64,000 nucleotides of DNA, taken from NCBI GenBank assembly GCA_020248905.1, contig JADCGR010000023.1:1-64000 (forward strand), written 5' to 3'. Under the pieces are notes generated by a model. That model did no database searches and was not told where the DNA came from. It was given only the letters and a program-made list of their open reading frames with translations. The DNA comes from Curvibacter sp. GTDB taxonomy: Bacteria; Pseudomonadota; Gammaproteobacteria; Burkholderiales; Burkholderiaceae_C. The position numbers and the translations under genes were made by a program. Positions 32,837 to 41,975 of the stretch are shown one piece after another (the stretch's first letter is position 1; every line of letters starts with the position of its first letter).

Positions 32837-33811
32837 ATGAGCCAAACGCAGGTGAAAGCCACCGCCTTGCTGTGCCGCCTGCTGGAGCGTGACAAGCCCG
32901 AGATCAACGGCCAAGCGCTGGTGACTGACCATGCCGACGCAGCGACCCATTTGCTGCGCGAACGGCTGCTGGTACTCGGGCGAACGCTCGACTGGGTGAC
33001 TTGCCCGGAATGCAGCGTTGAGACCGCTCGCGTGATGCGCGAGTTGTCGCCAGATCGAATCGCGCTTCGCTGCCCGGACTGCGCCGATGTCGAAGCGCTG
33101 CGTCGTCTGAGAGAAACCCACAAGGTCGCGCTGCAACGCGTGATTGCGGCGCTGCTTAACGGCCTGGGACTCTCCGCCAACGGACTCAAGCCCATCGACC
33201 ATGAACTGACGTGGCGGCTGGGCACGACGGAACCCAGCCGGGGTAAGGCGCTGACCTGGTATTTCGCGCGTCGACTGTCCCGCGCCGATGTCGCAGTCCG
33301 TTTGCGCGAGCAGATCGCATTGGAGCGCACAACCACCTCGTGCGTGGTGCTAACCAGTAGCGAGTTGCCGTTGCCACCGGCGTCACCCGTGGTGGGATTT
33401 GATGTCCGATCCCTGCCCAACGTGGCCCGCATTGGCCAGAGCCGTTTCGAGTTCTTCGCCGAGCGTCAGGCATTGCCCGGGCCACAGACCATCGCCGAAG
33501 TCGACCCGGTGACCACTGCCATGACCACGCTGCAATACGTGCGTGCCCACAGCAAGGTGTTCGTCGATGGCGTGGGACACGCGCTGGAACCGCGCCAGCA
33601 GAGCATCCTGCTGGCCTTGATCGACGACCTCGACCACGAGCTGGACAAGGATGCGCTCAAATCCGCCTGTGGCTCGCAGGCGCAGCGGTTTTCTCCGAGC
33701 AAGGAGTTTGACCGCAACCCGCTGGTCTACAAGACCTTCATCCGCTACCTGCGCGATGACGAGCGCTACGCGCTGATCATCCCCAATGGCGACCGCACAT
33801 GGCGCCGATGA
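32837..33811 (+). CDS. phage protein of unknown function with zinc-ribbon motif
   Basis: A 324-residue product from the ATG at 32837 (GAGGTCAGC upstream), 7 bp after the preceding unknown gene. Residues ~55-82 contain TCPECSVETARVM and ALRCPDCADVEALRRL, two CxxC pairs like a zinc ribbon. The C-terminal ~100 residues (RQQSILLALIDDLDHELDKDALKSACGS, then NPLVYKTFIRYLRDDERYALII) look like a winged-helix domain. The combination suggests nucleic-acid binding. It ends before a strong terminator at 33881. Confidence 0.75.
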   Translation: MSQTQVKATALLCRLLERDKPEINGQALVTDHADAATHLLRERLLVLGRTLDWVTCPECSVETARVMRELSPDRIALRCPDCADVEALRRLRETHKVALQRVIAALLNGLGLSANGLKPIDHELTWRLGTTEPSRGKALTWYFARRLSRADVAVRLREQIALERTTTSCVVLTSSELPLPPASPVVGFDVRSLPNVARIGQSRFEFFAERQALPGPQTIAEVDPVTTAMTTLQYVRAHSKVFVDGVGHALEPRQQSILLALIDDLDHELDKDALKSACGSQAQRFSPSKEFDRNPLVYKTFIRYLRDDERYALIIPNGDRTWRR

Positions 33812-33880
33812 CATCGGCGTGATGCACCTCGAAACCCAGCGGTAGCAACGGCCCCCACGCCACCCGCCACTCCTCCAGCA

Positions 33881-33918
33881 AGGCCCGGCACTGATGTTGA
33901 TCAGTCCGGGCCTTTTTG
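33881..33918 (+). terminator. rho-independent terminator after the early gene pair
   Basis: AGGCCCGG (33881-33888) and CCGGGCCT (33906-33913) pair, with an inner stem ACTGAT/ATCAGT, followed by a run of T. It separates the repressor-proximal genes from the replication genes and may be an antitermination point. Confidence 0.8.
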
Positions 33919-34086
33919 CATTTTGGCAGCGGACGAACCGCACAGATCGGTTTTGAGGAACGTGTTTGAGGAATCTGAGGAACGGTGCGCGGCACCCCGT
34001 TCGAGACCATGACGGCATCGGTTGGCAGTGCAGGCAGACCCGCATGCAACCGGTGTTCATCCACCTCATTCGTCATGGAGATTTTT

Positions 34087-34392
34087 ATGCACCGCGCCCC
34101 TTACCAAACACTTTACCGGAATCCGTCACAGGACTCCTCATCCACTCAAAACCAGCGCCACCTCACCCAACGCGAGCTGGCCGACCGCTGGAACAAATCC
34201 GAAGCCACCATCGAACGCTACCGCTCCGACGGCGTCGGCCCGCGTTTTTTGAAGATTGGCGGGGCCGTGCGCTACCGGCTGGAAGACATCGAAGCCTTCG
34301 AGCAGGAGTGCTTGTATGACAGCCCGCACAGCCGTTGCGCCTCCACCCGCCCCAGCCTTGCCGGTGCGACCTTGCAAGGAGCGACAGCATGA
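34087..34392 (+). CDS. small HTH protein (AlpA/excisionase-like)
   Basis: A 101-residue product from the ATG at 34087, with GGAG upstream. The core HLTQRELADRWNKSEATIERYRSDGVGPRFLKIGGAVRYRLEDIEAFEQE is the winged HTH of AlpA/MerR-like excisionase proteins: helix-turn-helix, then RFLKIGG wing and YRLEDIEAFE helix. It overlaps the next gene by ATGA. It may act as a transcriptional activator or excision factor of the phage. Confidence 0.8.
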   Translation: MHRAPYQTLYRNPSQDSSSTQNQRHLTQRELADRWNKSEATIERYRSDGVGPRFLKIGGAVRYRLEDIEAFEQECLYDSPHSRCASTRPSLAGATLQGATA

Positions 34393-34895
34393 ATTTCACC
34401 CACATTCAACACACGCTTCAACACGCCGTCCGCCACACCCCAGCCGATTACGCCGCCGCGCCGCCGGATGCTTTCCAACAGTTCATCACGCAAGTCGAGC
34501 AACTCCAGGCATTCACAAAGACAGTGCGCGAATTCGCCGATCAGGCTTGTGAACTACGTTACGCCGAACTCGCGCGTCAGCGTCGCATCTCTGAAGGCCG
34601 GGACTTCGGCTCCGTGCGTATCGATGACCACGGCGAAACCGTGATCTGCGACCAACGCAAGATCATTGATTGGGATCAGGCGCAACTGGCGGCGCTGGCA
34701 CGCAAAATTGCCGATGCGGGCGATGACCCGGCGCAGTACATGGACGTGAGCTTCAAGGTTCCCGAGTCCAAATACAGCGCATGGCCGCAAGTCTTGCGCG
34801 AGCAGTTTGAAGGCGCGCGCACTGTCCGCCCCGGCAAGGCAAGTTTCAAGCTGGCCAGCGTGGATGGCGCATTTCCGGCCAAGGAGGTGCGGTAA
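34389..34895 (+). CDS. phage protein of unknown function (168 aa)
   Basis: The ATG at 34389 has AAGGAG upstream and overlaps the preceding stop; its own stop overlaps the next ATG (TAATG). The product is mostly helical and charged, with QVEQLQAFTKTVREFADQACELRYAELARQRRISEGRDFGSVRIDDHGETVICDQRKI. No family is recognised. It is part of the tightly packed recombination/replication operon just before the Sak4-like ATPase. Confidence 0.7.
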   Translation: MNFTHIQHTLQHAVRHTPADYAAAPPDAFQQFITQVEQLQAFTKTVREFADQACELRYAELARQRRISEGRDFGSVRIDDHGETVICDQRKIIDWDQAQLAALARKIADAGDDPAQYMDVSFKVPESKYSAWPQVLREQFEGARTVRPGKASFKLASVDGAFPAKEVR

Positions 34896-35761
34896 TGGCA
34901 CTCCCCATCATCAGCGCCGACCAGCGCTTGGCCGAACCGCGCTGCGCCAAGATCGTGCTGGTCGGCGTGCCCGGCGCTGGCAAAACCAGTCAGCTCAAAA
35001 CCCTGCCGGAAGACAGCACGCTATTCGTCGATCTGGAAGCCGGTGACTTGGCCGTACAGGACTGGCGCGGCGACACCTTGCGGCCACGCTCCTGGCCGGA
35101 GTTTCGTGACCTCGTGGTATTCCTCGCCGGGCCAAATCCGGCTGCCAGTGCAGAACAGCCGTACTCGCAGGCGCACTTCGATGCCGTGTGCCAGCGCTTC
35201 GGTGACCCGACGCAACTCGCCAAGTACCGCACCTACTTTGTCGACTCGATCACGGTGCTCTCGCGCCTGTGTCTGGCCTGGGCCAAGACGCAGCCGCAGG
35301 CCTTCTCAGATCGCACCGGCAAACCGGACACACGCGGTGCCTATGGCCTGCTGGGCACCGAGATGATTTCGGCACTCACCCACTTGCAGCATGTGCGCGA
35401 CAAGCACGTCGTGTTCGTGGCCATCCTGGAAGAGAAGACCGACGAGTTCAATCGCCGTTACTTCGCCATTCAGTTGGAAGGCAGCAAGACCGCACTGGAA
35501 TTGCCCGGCGTGATTGACGAGGTCATCACCCTGGCTTTGCTGCGCCCGGATACGCCTGCCGATGGGACGGACGGCAGCACGGCAGCCACGCCAGCGCCAG
35601 TCAAACCCTTCCGAGCCTTCGTCACCCACACCGACAACCCTTGGGGCTACCCCGCCAAGGATCGCTCAGGCCGCCTCGACCCTATCGAAGAACCGCATCT
35701 TGGCAAGTTGATCGCCAAGAGCGCAGGCGCTCGCGCGGCTACCTCATCCACACATTCCTGA
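34895..35761 (+). CDS. RecA-fold ATP-binding protein, Sak4-like
   Basis: A 288-residue AAA_24/RecA-core protein with Walker A GVPGAGKT (24-31), a Walker B-like strand in YRTYFVDSITVLSRL and HVVFVAILEEKTDE downstream. Phage proteins of this type (Sak4) are single-strand annealing recombinases that act with an SSB-like protein; the following gene fits that partner. It is linked by a one-base overlap to the upstream gene. Nucleotide-binding is clear; the recombinase role is by family and context. Confidence 0.78.
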   Translation: MALPIISADQRLAEPRCAKIVLVGVPGAGKTSQLKTLPEDSTLFVDLEAGDLAVQDWRGDTLRPRSWPEFRDLVVFLAGPNPAASAEQPYSQAHFDAVCQRFGDPTQLAKYRTYFVDSITVLSRLCLAWAKTQPQAFSDRTGKPDTRGAYGLLGTEMISALTHLQHVRDKHVVFVAILEEKTDEFNRRYFAIQLEGSKTALELPGVIDEVITLALLRPDTPADGTDGSTAATPAPVKPFRAFVTHTDNPWGYPAKDRSGRLDPIEEPHLGKLIAKSAGARAATSSTHS

Positions 35762-35778
35762 TTTTGGAGAACCTCACC

Positions 35779-36420
35779 ATGACTTCGCAACACAGTAACT
35801 GGAACGACTTCAATGACGCTGGCCAACAGGCTGGTTTTGATCTGATCCCCAAGGGCACCCTGCTCAAGGTGCGCATGACCATCAAGCCGGGCGGATTCGA
35901 CGATCCCACGCGCGGCTGGACGGGCGGATGGGCCACTGAGTCGGATCAAACCGGCAGTGTTTATCTCAACGCCGAGTTCGTCGTGCTCGATGGCTCATTT
36001 GCCAAACGCAAGCTGTGGTCGACGATTGGCCTGCATTCCGCCAAGGGCGATGAGTGGGCCAATATGGGTCGGGCCTTCATCCGCGCCGCGCTCAATTCGG
36101 CGCGCGGCATCCAACCGGGTGACACCAGCGCACAGGCGCAGGCAGCACGGCGTATCCAGCATTTTGGCGAGATTGACGGCTTGGTCTTCGTGGGCCGCGT
36201 CGATGTCGAAAAAGACAGCCGTGGCGACGACAAGAACGCCATCAAACAAGCCATCGAGCCCGACCACAAGGATTACGCACGGTTGATGGCGGGTAGTACT
36301 TCGTCTGCAGCGAGTCCGACCGGCATGGCGTCATCTACCCCTGCGGCGGCAGTGCCGGTTGCACAGTCGAGCTACGCCAAACCCGCCACCGGCATCACCA
36401 AGCCCTCCTGGGCGCAATAA
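35779..36420 (+). CDS. SSB-like phage protein next to Sak4
   Basis: A 213-residue product starting MTSQHSNWNDFNDAGQQAGFDLIPKGTLLKVRMTIKPGG. The first ~150 residues alternate beta-strands and polar loops as in an OB-like single-strand binding domain (VYLNAEFVVLDGSFAKRKLWSTIGL), and the C-terminal ~50 residues are a low-complexity Ser/Ala/Pro tail, as in many SSBs. The tail ends KPSWAQ, without the acidic DDDIPF-type tip. Its position right after the Sak4-like gene supports a role in recombination. Fold assignment is inferred. Confidence 0.65.
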   Translation: MTSQHSNWNDFNDAGQQAGFDLIPKGTLLKVRMTIKPGGFDDPTRGWTGGWATESDQTGSVYLNAEFVVLDGSFAKRKLWSTIGLHSAKGDEWANMGRAFIRAALNSARGIQPGDTSAQAQAARRIQHFGEIDGLVFVGRVDVEKDSRGDDKNAIKQAIEPDHKDYARLMAGSTSSAASPTGMASSTPAAAVPVAQSSYAKPATGITKPSWAQ

Positions 36421-36429
36421 GGAGGGACT

Positions 36430-36909
36430 GTGAAATGTTGGGTTTGCCATCGACAAGCACGCGGCTATCGCCACTCGGATTTGCGATTCCGACCTGGCGA
36501 TCCGCGCCACCATCCCCTCGACTGGGTATTTTGTTCGCGCCGTTGTCAGGACGCATTCCACGCGCTGTACGGCGTGTGGAACAAGACCGAGCCGCCGTTG
36601 GGTCACACGCTGACCAGGGAGGTGCTCATGATTGACGCGACTGAACTGGAACGCGCGGCCATGCACCGCTGTCTGCGCCACTTCGGTGAGGCGGCGGGCG
36701 AGATCGGCTTCGACAAGCCGCTGGGCCACTACACCGAAGCCGAGGCACTGCGGGTCATCGACGCCATCGTGTCGTCCTACGTGGATTCGATGGCCCTCGC
36801 GCATCAAAACCTGCGCTATCCGCCAGTACGCGAGGCGGGCAAGGCGCTGCCCGCGCCGTGCAGCAATCCGTTTGCCGACATGGCCGACGACATTCCGTGG
36901 GAGGCGTGA
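36430..36909 (+). CDS. DUF6511-type phage zinc-finger protein
   Basis: A 159-residue product with a GTG start at 36430 and GGAGG just upstream. The N-terminus MKCWVCHRQARGYRHSD plus WVFCSRRCQDAFHALYG makes a four-cysteine zinc finger. The second half (EAAGEIGFDKPLGHYTEAEALRVIDAIVSSYVDSM) is helical. I recall this arrangement as DUF6511 in Proteobacterial prophages; the function is unknown. It overlaps the nuclease gene by one base (TGATG). Confidence 0.7.
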   Translation: MKCWVCHRQARGYRHSDLRFRPGDPRHHPLDWVFCSRRCQDAFHALYGVWNKTEPPLGHTLTREVLMIDATELERAAMHRCLRHFGEAAGEIGFDKPLGHYTEAEALRVIDAIVSSYVDSMALAHQNLRYPPVREAGKALPAPCSNPFADMADDIPWEA

Positions 36910-37667
36910 TGCTGGATTTCAACCATCGCCCCAAACCCCACGAGACCATCACCACGCTGATCGATGCCGCATTGGCGCACGAGCGGGCAGAGCAACCTGT
37001 CCGCACCTATCTCGGTGCATCGCGGCTCGGCATCTCCTGCGAACGGGCCTTGCAGTACGAGTACGCGGGAGCGCCTGTTGATCCTGCGCACGGGTTCTCT
37101 GGCCGGGTGCTGCGCATCTTTGAAGTTGGCCATGCCTTGGAAGCCTTGGCCATTCGCTGGCTGCGCATGGCTGGCTTTGATCTGCGCACCGTGGACGAGC
37201 AAGGATTGCAGTTCGGCTTTGCCGTGGCCGATGGCCGTATCGCTGGTCACTGCGACGGCATCGTGATCTCTGCTCCAGCCGAACTCGGACTCTCCGGCCC
37301 GATGCTCTGGGAGTGCAAGACGATGGCAGACAAGCACTGGCGTGACTGCGCCAAGAAGGGTGTCGCCATCGCCAAGCCCGTCTATGCCGCTCAATTGGCG
37401 CTGTACCAAGCCTATTTGCACGAGGCATGGCCCGGACTGGCGGACAACCCGGCCTTGTTCACGGCGATCAACAAGGACACGCAGGAGCTGTGGTTCGAGC
37501 TGGTGCCGTTTGATGGCTCACTTGCACAGCGCATGTCGGATCGTGGGGTGCGCTTGGTGCAGGCAACGCAAGCTCAGGAGTTGCTGCCACGCGGATTTTC
37601 TGAGCGCACGCATTTTGAGTGCCGCTTCTGCGCCTACCAAGAACGCTGCTGGGGAGGTGCCGCATGA
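36909..37667 (+). CDS. PD-(D/E)XK nuclease with likely Fe-S cluster (Cas4/AddB-like)
   Basis: A 252-residue nuclease. The active-site pattern is GHCDGIVI (D116) followed by LWECKTM (E135-x-K137), the PD-(D/E)XK core. Four cysteines in the Cas4/AddB spacing (C44 near the N-terminus; C238, C241 and C247 in CRFCAYQERCW) are expected to hold a 4Fe-4S cluster. Phage enzymes of this type resect DNA ends for recombination, matching the Sak4-like gene nearby. It is linked by overlaps on both sides (TGATG, ATGA). Confidence 0.85.
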   Translation: MLDFNHRPKPHETITTLIDAALAHERAEQPVRTYLGASRLGISCERALQYEYAGAPVDPAHGFSGRVLRIFEVGHALEALAIRWLRMAGFDLRTVDEQGLQFGFAVADGRIAGHCDGIVISAPAELGLSGPMLWECKTMADKHWRDCAKKGVAIAKPVYAAQLALYQAYLHEAWPGLADNPALFTAINKDTQELWFELVPFDGSLAQRMSDRGVRLVQATQAQELLPRGFSERTHFECRFCAYQERCWGGAA

Positions 37668-38077
37668 GTGCCACAACACCTCTGGAAGTGCGTCGTCGGC
37701 AACGCGCCAAGTTGCCGCCGCCACTGGTCACCATCCGCGCCATCGAAAAGCTCCTGCTGCGCCACATCAGCGCACCGCCGTCTGGCCCATTGCCAGAGCA
37801 ACGTTTGATCGTGGCTGTGATTTGCCAGGCCATTGCGGATCTGCGCTGCGGCACCACGGGTGAACAGCGACAGGCACGTCGGTTCCTGCTGGGCGATGAC
37901 CTCGGCGCTTGGGCGGCATGGGTCGATCTGCAGCCCAGTTTCATTCGTGAAGTGGCGGCGAAGACGCTGTACCTGTTACCCGTCGCCGAGGAGGCCGTCA
38001 CACCGTGCGAGCCATCTGGTGACCATTCAGAAAGGAGGCACGATGCTGGACTTCAACCCTATCACGCCCCCGCCTGA
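37664..38077 (+). CDS. phage protein of unknown function (137 aa)
   Basis: The ATG at 37664 overlaps the nuclease stop (ATGA), and the 3' end overlaps the primase-helicase start by 35 bp. The product is helical with LEVRRRQRAKLPPPLVTIRAIEKLLLRHI and REVAAKTLYLLPVAEEA. No family is recognised. The operon position between nuclease and primase suggests a replication-related role. Confidence 0.65.
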   Translation: MSATTPLEVRRRQRAKLPPPLVTIRAIEKLLLRHISAPPSGPLPEQRLIVAVICQAIADLRCGTTGEQRQARRFLLGDDLGAWAAWVDLQPSFIREVAAKTLYLLPVAEEAVTPCEPSGDHSERRHDAGLQPYHAPA

Positions 38078-40400
38078 ATCGGCATCGCGCCACCCGGCCC
38101 GCAACACTGATGCGGAATCCTTGCGCGGTGAGTTGATCGCGCGGCTTGACTCGGTACTCGTCACACTGTTTCCGGCTGGCAAGAAGCGCCGAGGGAAGTT
38201 CCTGATCGGTGACGTGCTGGGCAGCCCAGGTGACAGCCTTGAGGTTGTTCTCGACGGTGAGAAGGCGGGACTGTGGACGGATCGCGCCACCGGGGACGGC
38301 GGCGATATCTTTGCCTTGATCGCCGCCACGCTGGGCATCCATGTCCATGCCGACTTTCCTCGTGTGCTGGAGAAGGCTGCGGAGTTGCTGGGGCACACGC
38401 ACTCCGCTCCCGTCCGCAAGGCCAAGAAGGAGGTCGCCGTAGATGATCTGGGCCCGGCCACAGCCAAGTGGGACTATCTGGATGCAACGGGACGGCTGAT
38501 TGCGGTGGTCTACCGCTATGACCCGGTGGGCGAAGATGGTCAGCGGCGCAAGGAGTTCCGGCCCTGGGATGCCAAACGACGTAAATCTGCGCCGCCGGAA
38601 CCACGCCCGCTTTACAACCAGCCGGGTCTGCTCACCGCGCAGCGCGTCGTGTTGGTCGAAGGCGAGAAGTGCGCACAGGCCCTGATCGACATCGGCATCT
38701 CGTCCACCACGGCGATGCATGGCGCAAACGCCCCGGTCGACAAAACCGACTGGTCGCCGCTGGTGGGCAAGTCTGTGCTGATCTGGCCCGACAAAGACAA
38801 GCCCGGCTGGGAATACGCCCTGCGTGCGGCGGAGGCCGTGTTGTCCAGCGGGGCCACCCAATGCATGGTGCTCTTGCCGCCGGACGACAAGCCCGAGGGT
38901 TGGGACGCGGCAGATGCTGTTTCGCAAGGCTTTGACATCGCCGCATTTCTGGAGCGCGGCGAGCGCTATGTGATGCAGCCCACTCTGCCGCCGTCAGGGA
39001 ACGTCGTCGGCACCGACGATGGCAGTCCCGAGTGCAGCGTCTGGGCCACCGAAGATGCGTTGGCTTTGGCCTTCACAGGCAAGTTTTCTCAGGATTGGCG
39101 CTATGTCGCGGCCTGGGGACGCTGGCTGGTCTGGACGGGCCAGCGTTGGCAGCACGAGGACACGCTCAAGTCGCAGCACCTGATCCGCCACATCTGCCGC
39201 GACGCTGCGCTGAAGATGGACAACCACAAGTCCGCCGTCAAGCTGGCGTCCAGTGGCACGGTGGGCGGTGTGGAGCGGCTGGCGCGCACCGACCGCAGGC
39301 ACGCCGCCACGGCCACCGAATGGGATGCCGATCCGTGGCTGCTCAACACGCCCGGTGGCGTGGTCAATCTCAAAAATGGTCTGGCCCGACCACACGACCG
39401 TGTGGATCGCATGACCAAGATGAGCACGGCCAAGCCCATGGCAGTCAACAGCGCAGATGCGAGCTGCCCAACCTGGCGATCCTTTCTGAACTCGACGACC
39501 AATGGCGACGAGGCCTTGCAAGCCTATCTGGCACGCATGGTGGGCTATTGCCTGACGGGATCGACACAGGAGCACGCGATCTTCTTCGTCTATGGCACCG
39601 GCGGCAACGGCAAGTCGGTGTTCATCAACACGGTCGCCAACCTGCTGGGCGATTACGCCACGCACGCGCCCATGGACAGTTTCATGGAAACGCGCTCCGA
39701 CCGGCATCCCACCGACATGGCGGGGTTGCGCGGTGCCCGGCTGGTGTGCTCGATTGAAACCGAGCAAGGGCGGCGCTGGGCCGAATCGAAGATCAAGGCA
39801 CTCACCGGGGGTGACCCGATCTCAGCGCGCTTCATGCGACAGGACTTTTTCGAGTTCACGCCGCAGTTCAAGCTGGTGGTGGCGGGCAATCACAAGCCGT
39901 CGATCCGCAACGTGGATGAGGCAATGAAGCGACGGCTGCACCTGATTCCGTTCACGGTGACGATCCCGCCTGAGCAGCGTGACCAGCACCTGCCCGAGAA
40001 ACTGCTGGCCGAGCGCGACGGCGTTTTGGCGTGGGCCATTCAGGGTTGCCTGGAATGGCAGCGCATGGGCTTGCGGCCGCCGCAATGCGTGCTGGACGCC
40101 ACCGATGAGTATTTCGAATCAGAGGACGCCATTGGCCGCTGGCTCGCCGAGCGCTGCGTGCGCCATGCCAATGCCAAGGCCTTGACCATCGAACTGTTCA
40201 ACGACTGGAAGCAGTGGGCTGAGACCAACGGCGAGTTCATCGGTTCGCAAAAACGCTTCGCTGATGCGCTGCTTACACGTCGCATCGACAAATGGCGCAA
40301 CGGCATGGGCGCGCGCGGCTTTGTTGGCATTGGCCTGAAAGCGCCCGCAGAACCCCACCAACAACCCTATTCACAGCATCTTCCCTACAAGGACAACTGA
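38043..40400 (+). CDS. phage primase-helicase (TOPRIM-like plus D5/SF3)
   Basis: The ATG at 38043 has AGGAGG 6 bp upstream, giving 785 residues. The N-terminal half has a primase-like region (GLWTDRATGDGGDIFALIA) and a TOPRIM-like segment (VVLVEGEKCAQALIDIG, then SVLIWPDKDKPG). The C-terminal half is a D5-type superfamily 3 helicase with Walker A GTGGNGKS (518-525), MAGLRGARLVCSIETEQGRRWAESKIKALTGGD and the sensor-like KLVVAGNHKPSI. It would prime and unwind DNA at the phage origin. All main motifs are visible. Confidence 0.9.
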   Translation: MLDFNPITPPPESASRHPARNTDAESLRGELIARLDSVLVTLFPAGKKRRGKFLIGDVLGSPGDSLEVVLDGEKAGLWTDRATGDGGDIFALIAATLGIHVHADFPRVLEKAAELLGHTHSAPVRKAKKEVAVDDLGPATAKWDYLDATGRLIAVVYRYDPVGEDGQRRKEFRPWDAKRRKSAPPEPRPLYNQPGLLTAQRVVLVEGEKCAQALIDIGISSTTAMHGANAPVDKTDWSPLVGKSVLIWPDKDKPGWEYALRAAEAVLSSGATQCMVLLPPDDKPEGWDAADAVSQGFDIAAFLERGERYVMQPTLPPSGNVVGTDDGSPECSVWATEDALALAFTGKFSQDWRYVAAWGRWLVWTGQRWQHEDTLKSQHLIRHICRDAALKMDNHKSAVKLASSGTVGGVERLARTDRRHAATATEWDADPWLLNTPGGVVNLKNGLARPHDRVDRMTKMSTAKPMAVNSADASCPTWRSFLNSTTNGDEALQAYLARMVGYCLTGSTQEHAIFFVYGTGGNGKSVFINTVANLLGDYATHAPMDSFMETRSDRHPTDMAGLRGARLVCSIETEQGRRWAESKIKALTGGDPISARFMRQDFFEFTPQFKLVVAGNHKPSIRNVDEAMKRRLHLIPFTVTIPPEQRDQHLPEKLLAERDGVLAWAIQGCLEWQRMGLRPPQCVLDATDEYFESEDAIGRWLAERCVRHANAKALTIELFNDWKQWAETNGEFIGSQKRFADALLTRRIDKWRNGMGARGFVGIGLKAPAEPHQQPYSQHLPYKDN

Positions 40401-40402
40401 CC

Positions 40403-41017
40403 ATGACTTCACCCACTTTCACACCCGGTCTGACGGATCGGACAGATTACATCGTTACTTCTTCCGCGTGCGTGCGTGCGCACACGCAAGAGGAGTTACG
40501 TCAATATCCGTCCGATCCGTCAGACGCCACGTTGACCAGCGAACAACCGCGCGCTCGGGACACCCTGTTGGCCCTTGATCTGGGCACCACCACGGGCTGG
40601 GCCTTGAAGCATCGTGACACCACCATCATCAGCGGCACGCAATCGTTCAAACCGCAGCGCTTTGAAGGCGGTGGCATGCGCTACTTGCGCTTCAAACGCT
40701 GGTTGACCGAGATCAAGGCGACCGTGGACGGCATCGATGAGGTGGTGTTCGAGGAAGTGCGTCGCCACGCGTCGACCGACTCGGCCCATGTGTATGGCGG
40801 CCTGCTGGCGACACTGACTGCCTGGTGCGAGCACCACCACATCGCCTATCAGGGCATTCCAGTGGGAACGATCAAGAAGCATGCGACCGGCAAGGGCAAT
40901 GCCAGCAAGGACGATATGGTGGCCGCGATGAAATTGCGTGGCCACAAACCCGCTGACGACAACGAAGCCGATGCCCTGGCTTTGTTGTACTTCGCGCTCA
41001 CTGCTCAGGAGGTGTGA
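40403..41017 (+). CDS. RuvC-like Holliday junction resolvase
   Basis: A 204-residue RNase H-fold protein. Acidic catalytic residues are at D59 (LLALDLGTTTGWAL), E116/E117 (DEVVFEEVRRH) and D184-D189 (KPADDNEADALALLYFA), the RuvC pattern. The first ~50 residues are a variable tail not usual in RuvC. It follows the primase-helicase after 2 bp and would resolve recombination or replication intermediates before packaging. Confidence 0.85.
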   Translation: MTSPTFTPGLTDRTDYIVTSSACVRAHTQEELRQYPSDPSDATLTSEQPRARDTLLALDLGTTTGWALKHRDTTIISGTQSFKPQRFEGGGMRYLRFKRWLTEIKATVDGIDEVVFEEVRRHASTDSAHVYGGLLATLTAWCEHHHIAYQGIPVGTIKKHATGKGNASKDDMVAAMKLRGHKPADDNEADALALLYFALTAQEV

Positions 41018-41018
41018 C

Positions 41019-41228
41019 ATGCAATCTCTCACACCGCCTTACCGCTGTGCCCTGGGTCGGCTGCAACCCCAGACCACGGATCTGGATGCCATCAAAGAAC
41101 GGGGCTGGCGTGACCAGCACATCCTGGTGGTCAACGCGTCCGACGAACGATTGGACTTCATCGAGCGCGAGATCGTTCGGCGCATCGGTGAGCGACTGTA
41201 CGGGGAAGGAGGGAAGCGTCATGGCTAA
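41019..41228 (+). CDS. small phage protein (69 aa), unknown
   Basis: The ATG at 41019 is preceded by CAGGAGGTG. The product (ALGRLQPQTTDLDAIKERGWRDQHILVVNASDERLDFIEREIVRRIGERLYG) is small and charged with a predicted C-terminal helix. No family is recognised. It overlaps the next gene by 8 bp. Confidence 0.65.
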   Translation: MQSLTPPYRCALGRLQPQTTDLDAIKERGWRDQHILVVNASDERLDFIEREIVRRIGERLYGEGGKRHG

Positions 41229-41655
41229 TCGACCAACGCACTGGACACCCGATGCCGTGGCAACACGTTTTGAAGACGCAGCCCATACCGGACGCGCCCT
41301 ACCACCCGTGCGTGTGCAGGGCTACTTCAACGTGTGGCCGCAGATCGTGCGTGAGCAGTGGGAGCGCTTGTCCGCCGACGAGCAGCCACGCCACTACTAC
41401 CCGCCCAGCCCTGAGGCTATTGATCGGATGCTGGAGACGATGCGCTGGGTGCATTGCTTGGAAGTCGAGCAACGGCATCTGGTATGGATGCGGGCCGACC
41501 GGCATGAGTGGCAGCGCATTGCTAGGCGCTTCGGTTGTTGCGTCAAGACAGCCCAGCGGCGCTGGCAGCGTGCCATGCAGATGGTGGCGGATCAGCTCAA
41601 TGGTGTGACGCCCATTGCTACAACGCAGGGCACGAGCAATTTTGAGCAATATTGA
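41221..41655 (+). CDS. DUF6362-type phage DNA-binding protein
   Basis: A 144-residue product containing ERLSADEQPRHYYPPSPEAIDRMLETMRWVHCLEVEQRHLVWMRADRHEWQRIARRFGCCVKTAQRRWQRAMQMVADQLN. The second half is a helix-turn-helix like that of sigma-factor region 4 or small terminase proteins (WQRIARRFGCCVKTAQRRW). I recall such late-regulator-like proteins as DUF6362. It is the last gene before a ~320-bp leader and terminator, so it may control late transcription. Confidence 0.65.
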   Translation: MANRPTHWTPDAVATRFEDAAHTGRALPPVRVQGYFNVWPQIVREQWERLSADEQPRHYYPPSPEAIDRMLETMRWVHCLEVEQRHLVWMRADRHEWQRIARRFGCCVKTAQRRWQRAMQMVADQLNGVTPIATTQGTSNFEQY

Positions 41656-41975
41656 CAAAGGGTGCAGTGCTTTGCAGGTCAGTGCAGACGGTTGCGGAAA
41701 GTGGGGCTTGCTGGGGGTGTCGCATTTGCCCTGCGATTTCGCTACATTCATGGTCATGGTCGCAAGACCTGCGCGAGTGGCGAGGGATGTCCCAGGCGAA
41801 AGGGGTCCTTCCTCGCCAAAATCCAATGCGGGGGGCGCGAGCGCGGCATTCGCCTAGCGTCCGACTGCAAACCAAGGTTTGCAGGGTTTGCAGTTTGCAC
41901 CCGCTCCAGTTCGCACCCATCACGAGCCCGCCCACGGTTTTTCCGTCGGCGGGCTTTCTTTTTGAGGAATCGATT
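41656..41975 (+). other. leader region before the methyltransferase genes
   Basis: About 320 bp with no clear gene, although a frame stays open through it into the methyltransferase. It is base-skewed and ends in a strong terminator hairpin (41925-41962) placed just before the ribosome-binding site of the next gene. It probably carries a late promoter or antitermination signal; none could be identified with confidence. Confidence 0.45.
41925..41962 (+). terminator. terminator or attenuator before the methyltransferases
   Basis: AGCCCGCC (41925-41932) pairs with GGCGGGCT (41948-41955) around a 15-base loop, followed by TTCTTTTT. The stem ends 14 bp from the AGGA of the downstream gene, so read-through would be needed for expression from upstream promoters. 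Confidence 0.8.
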
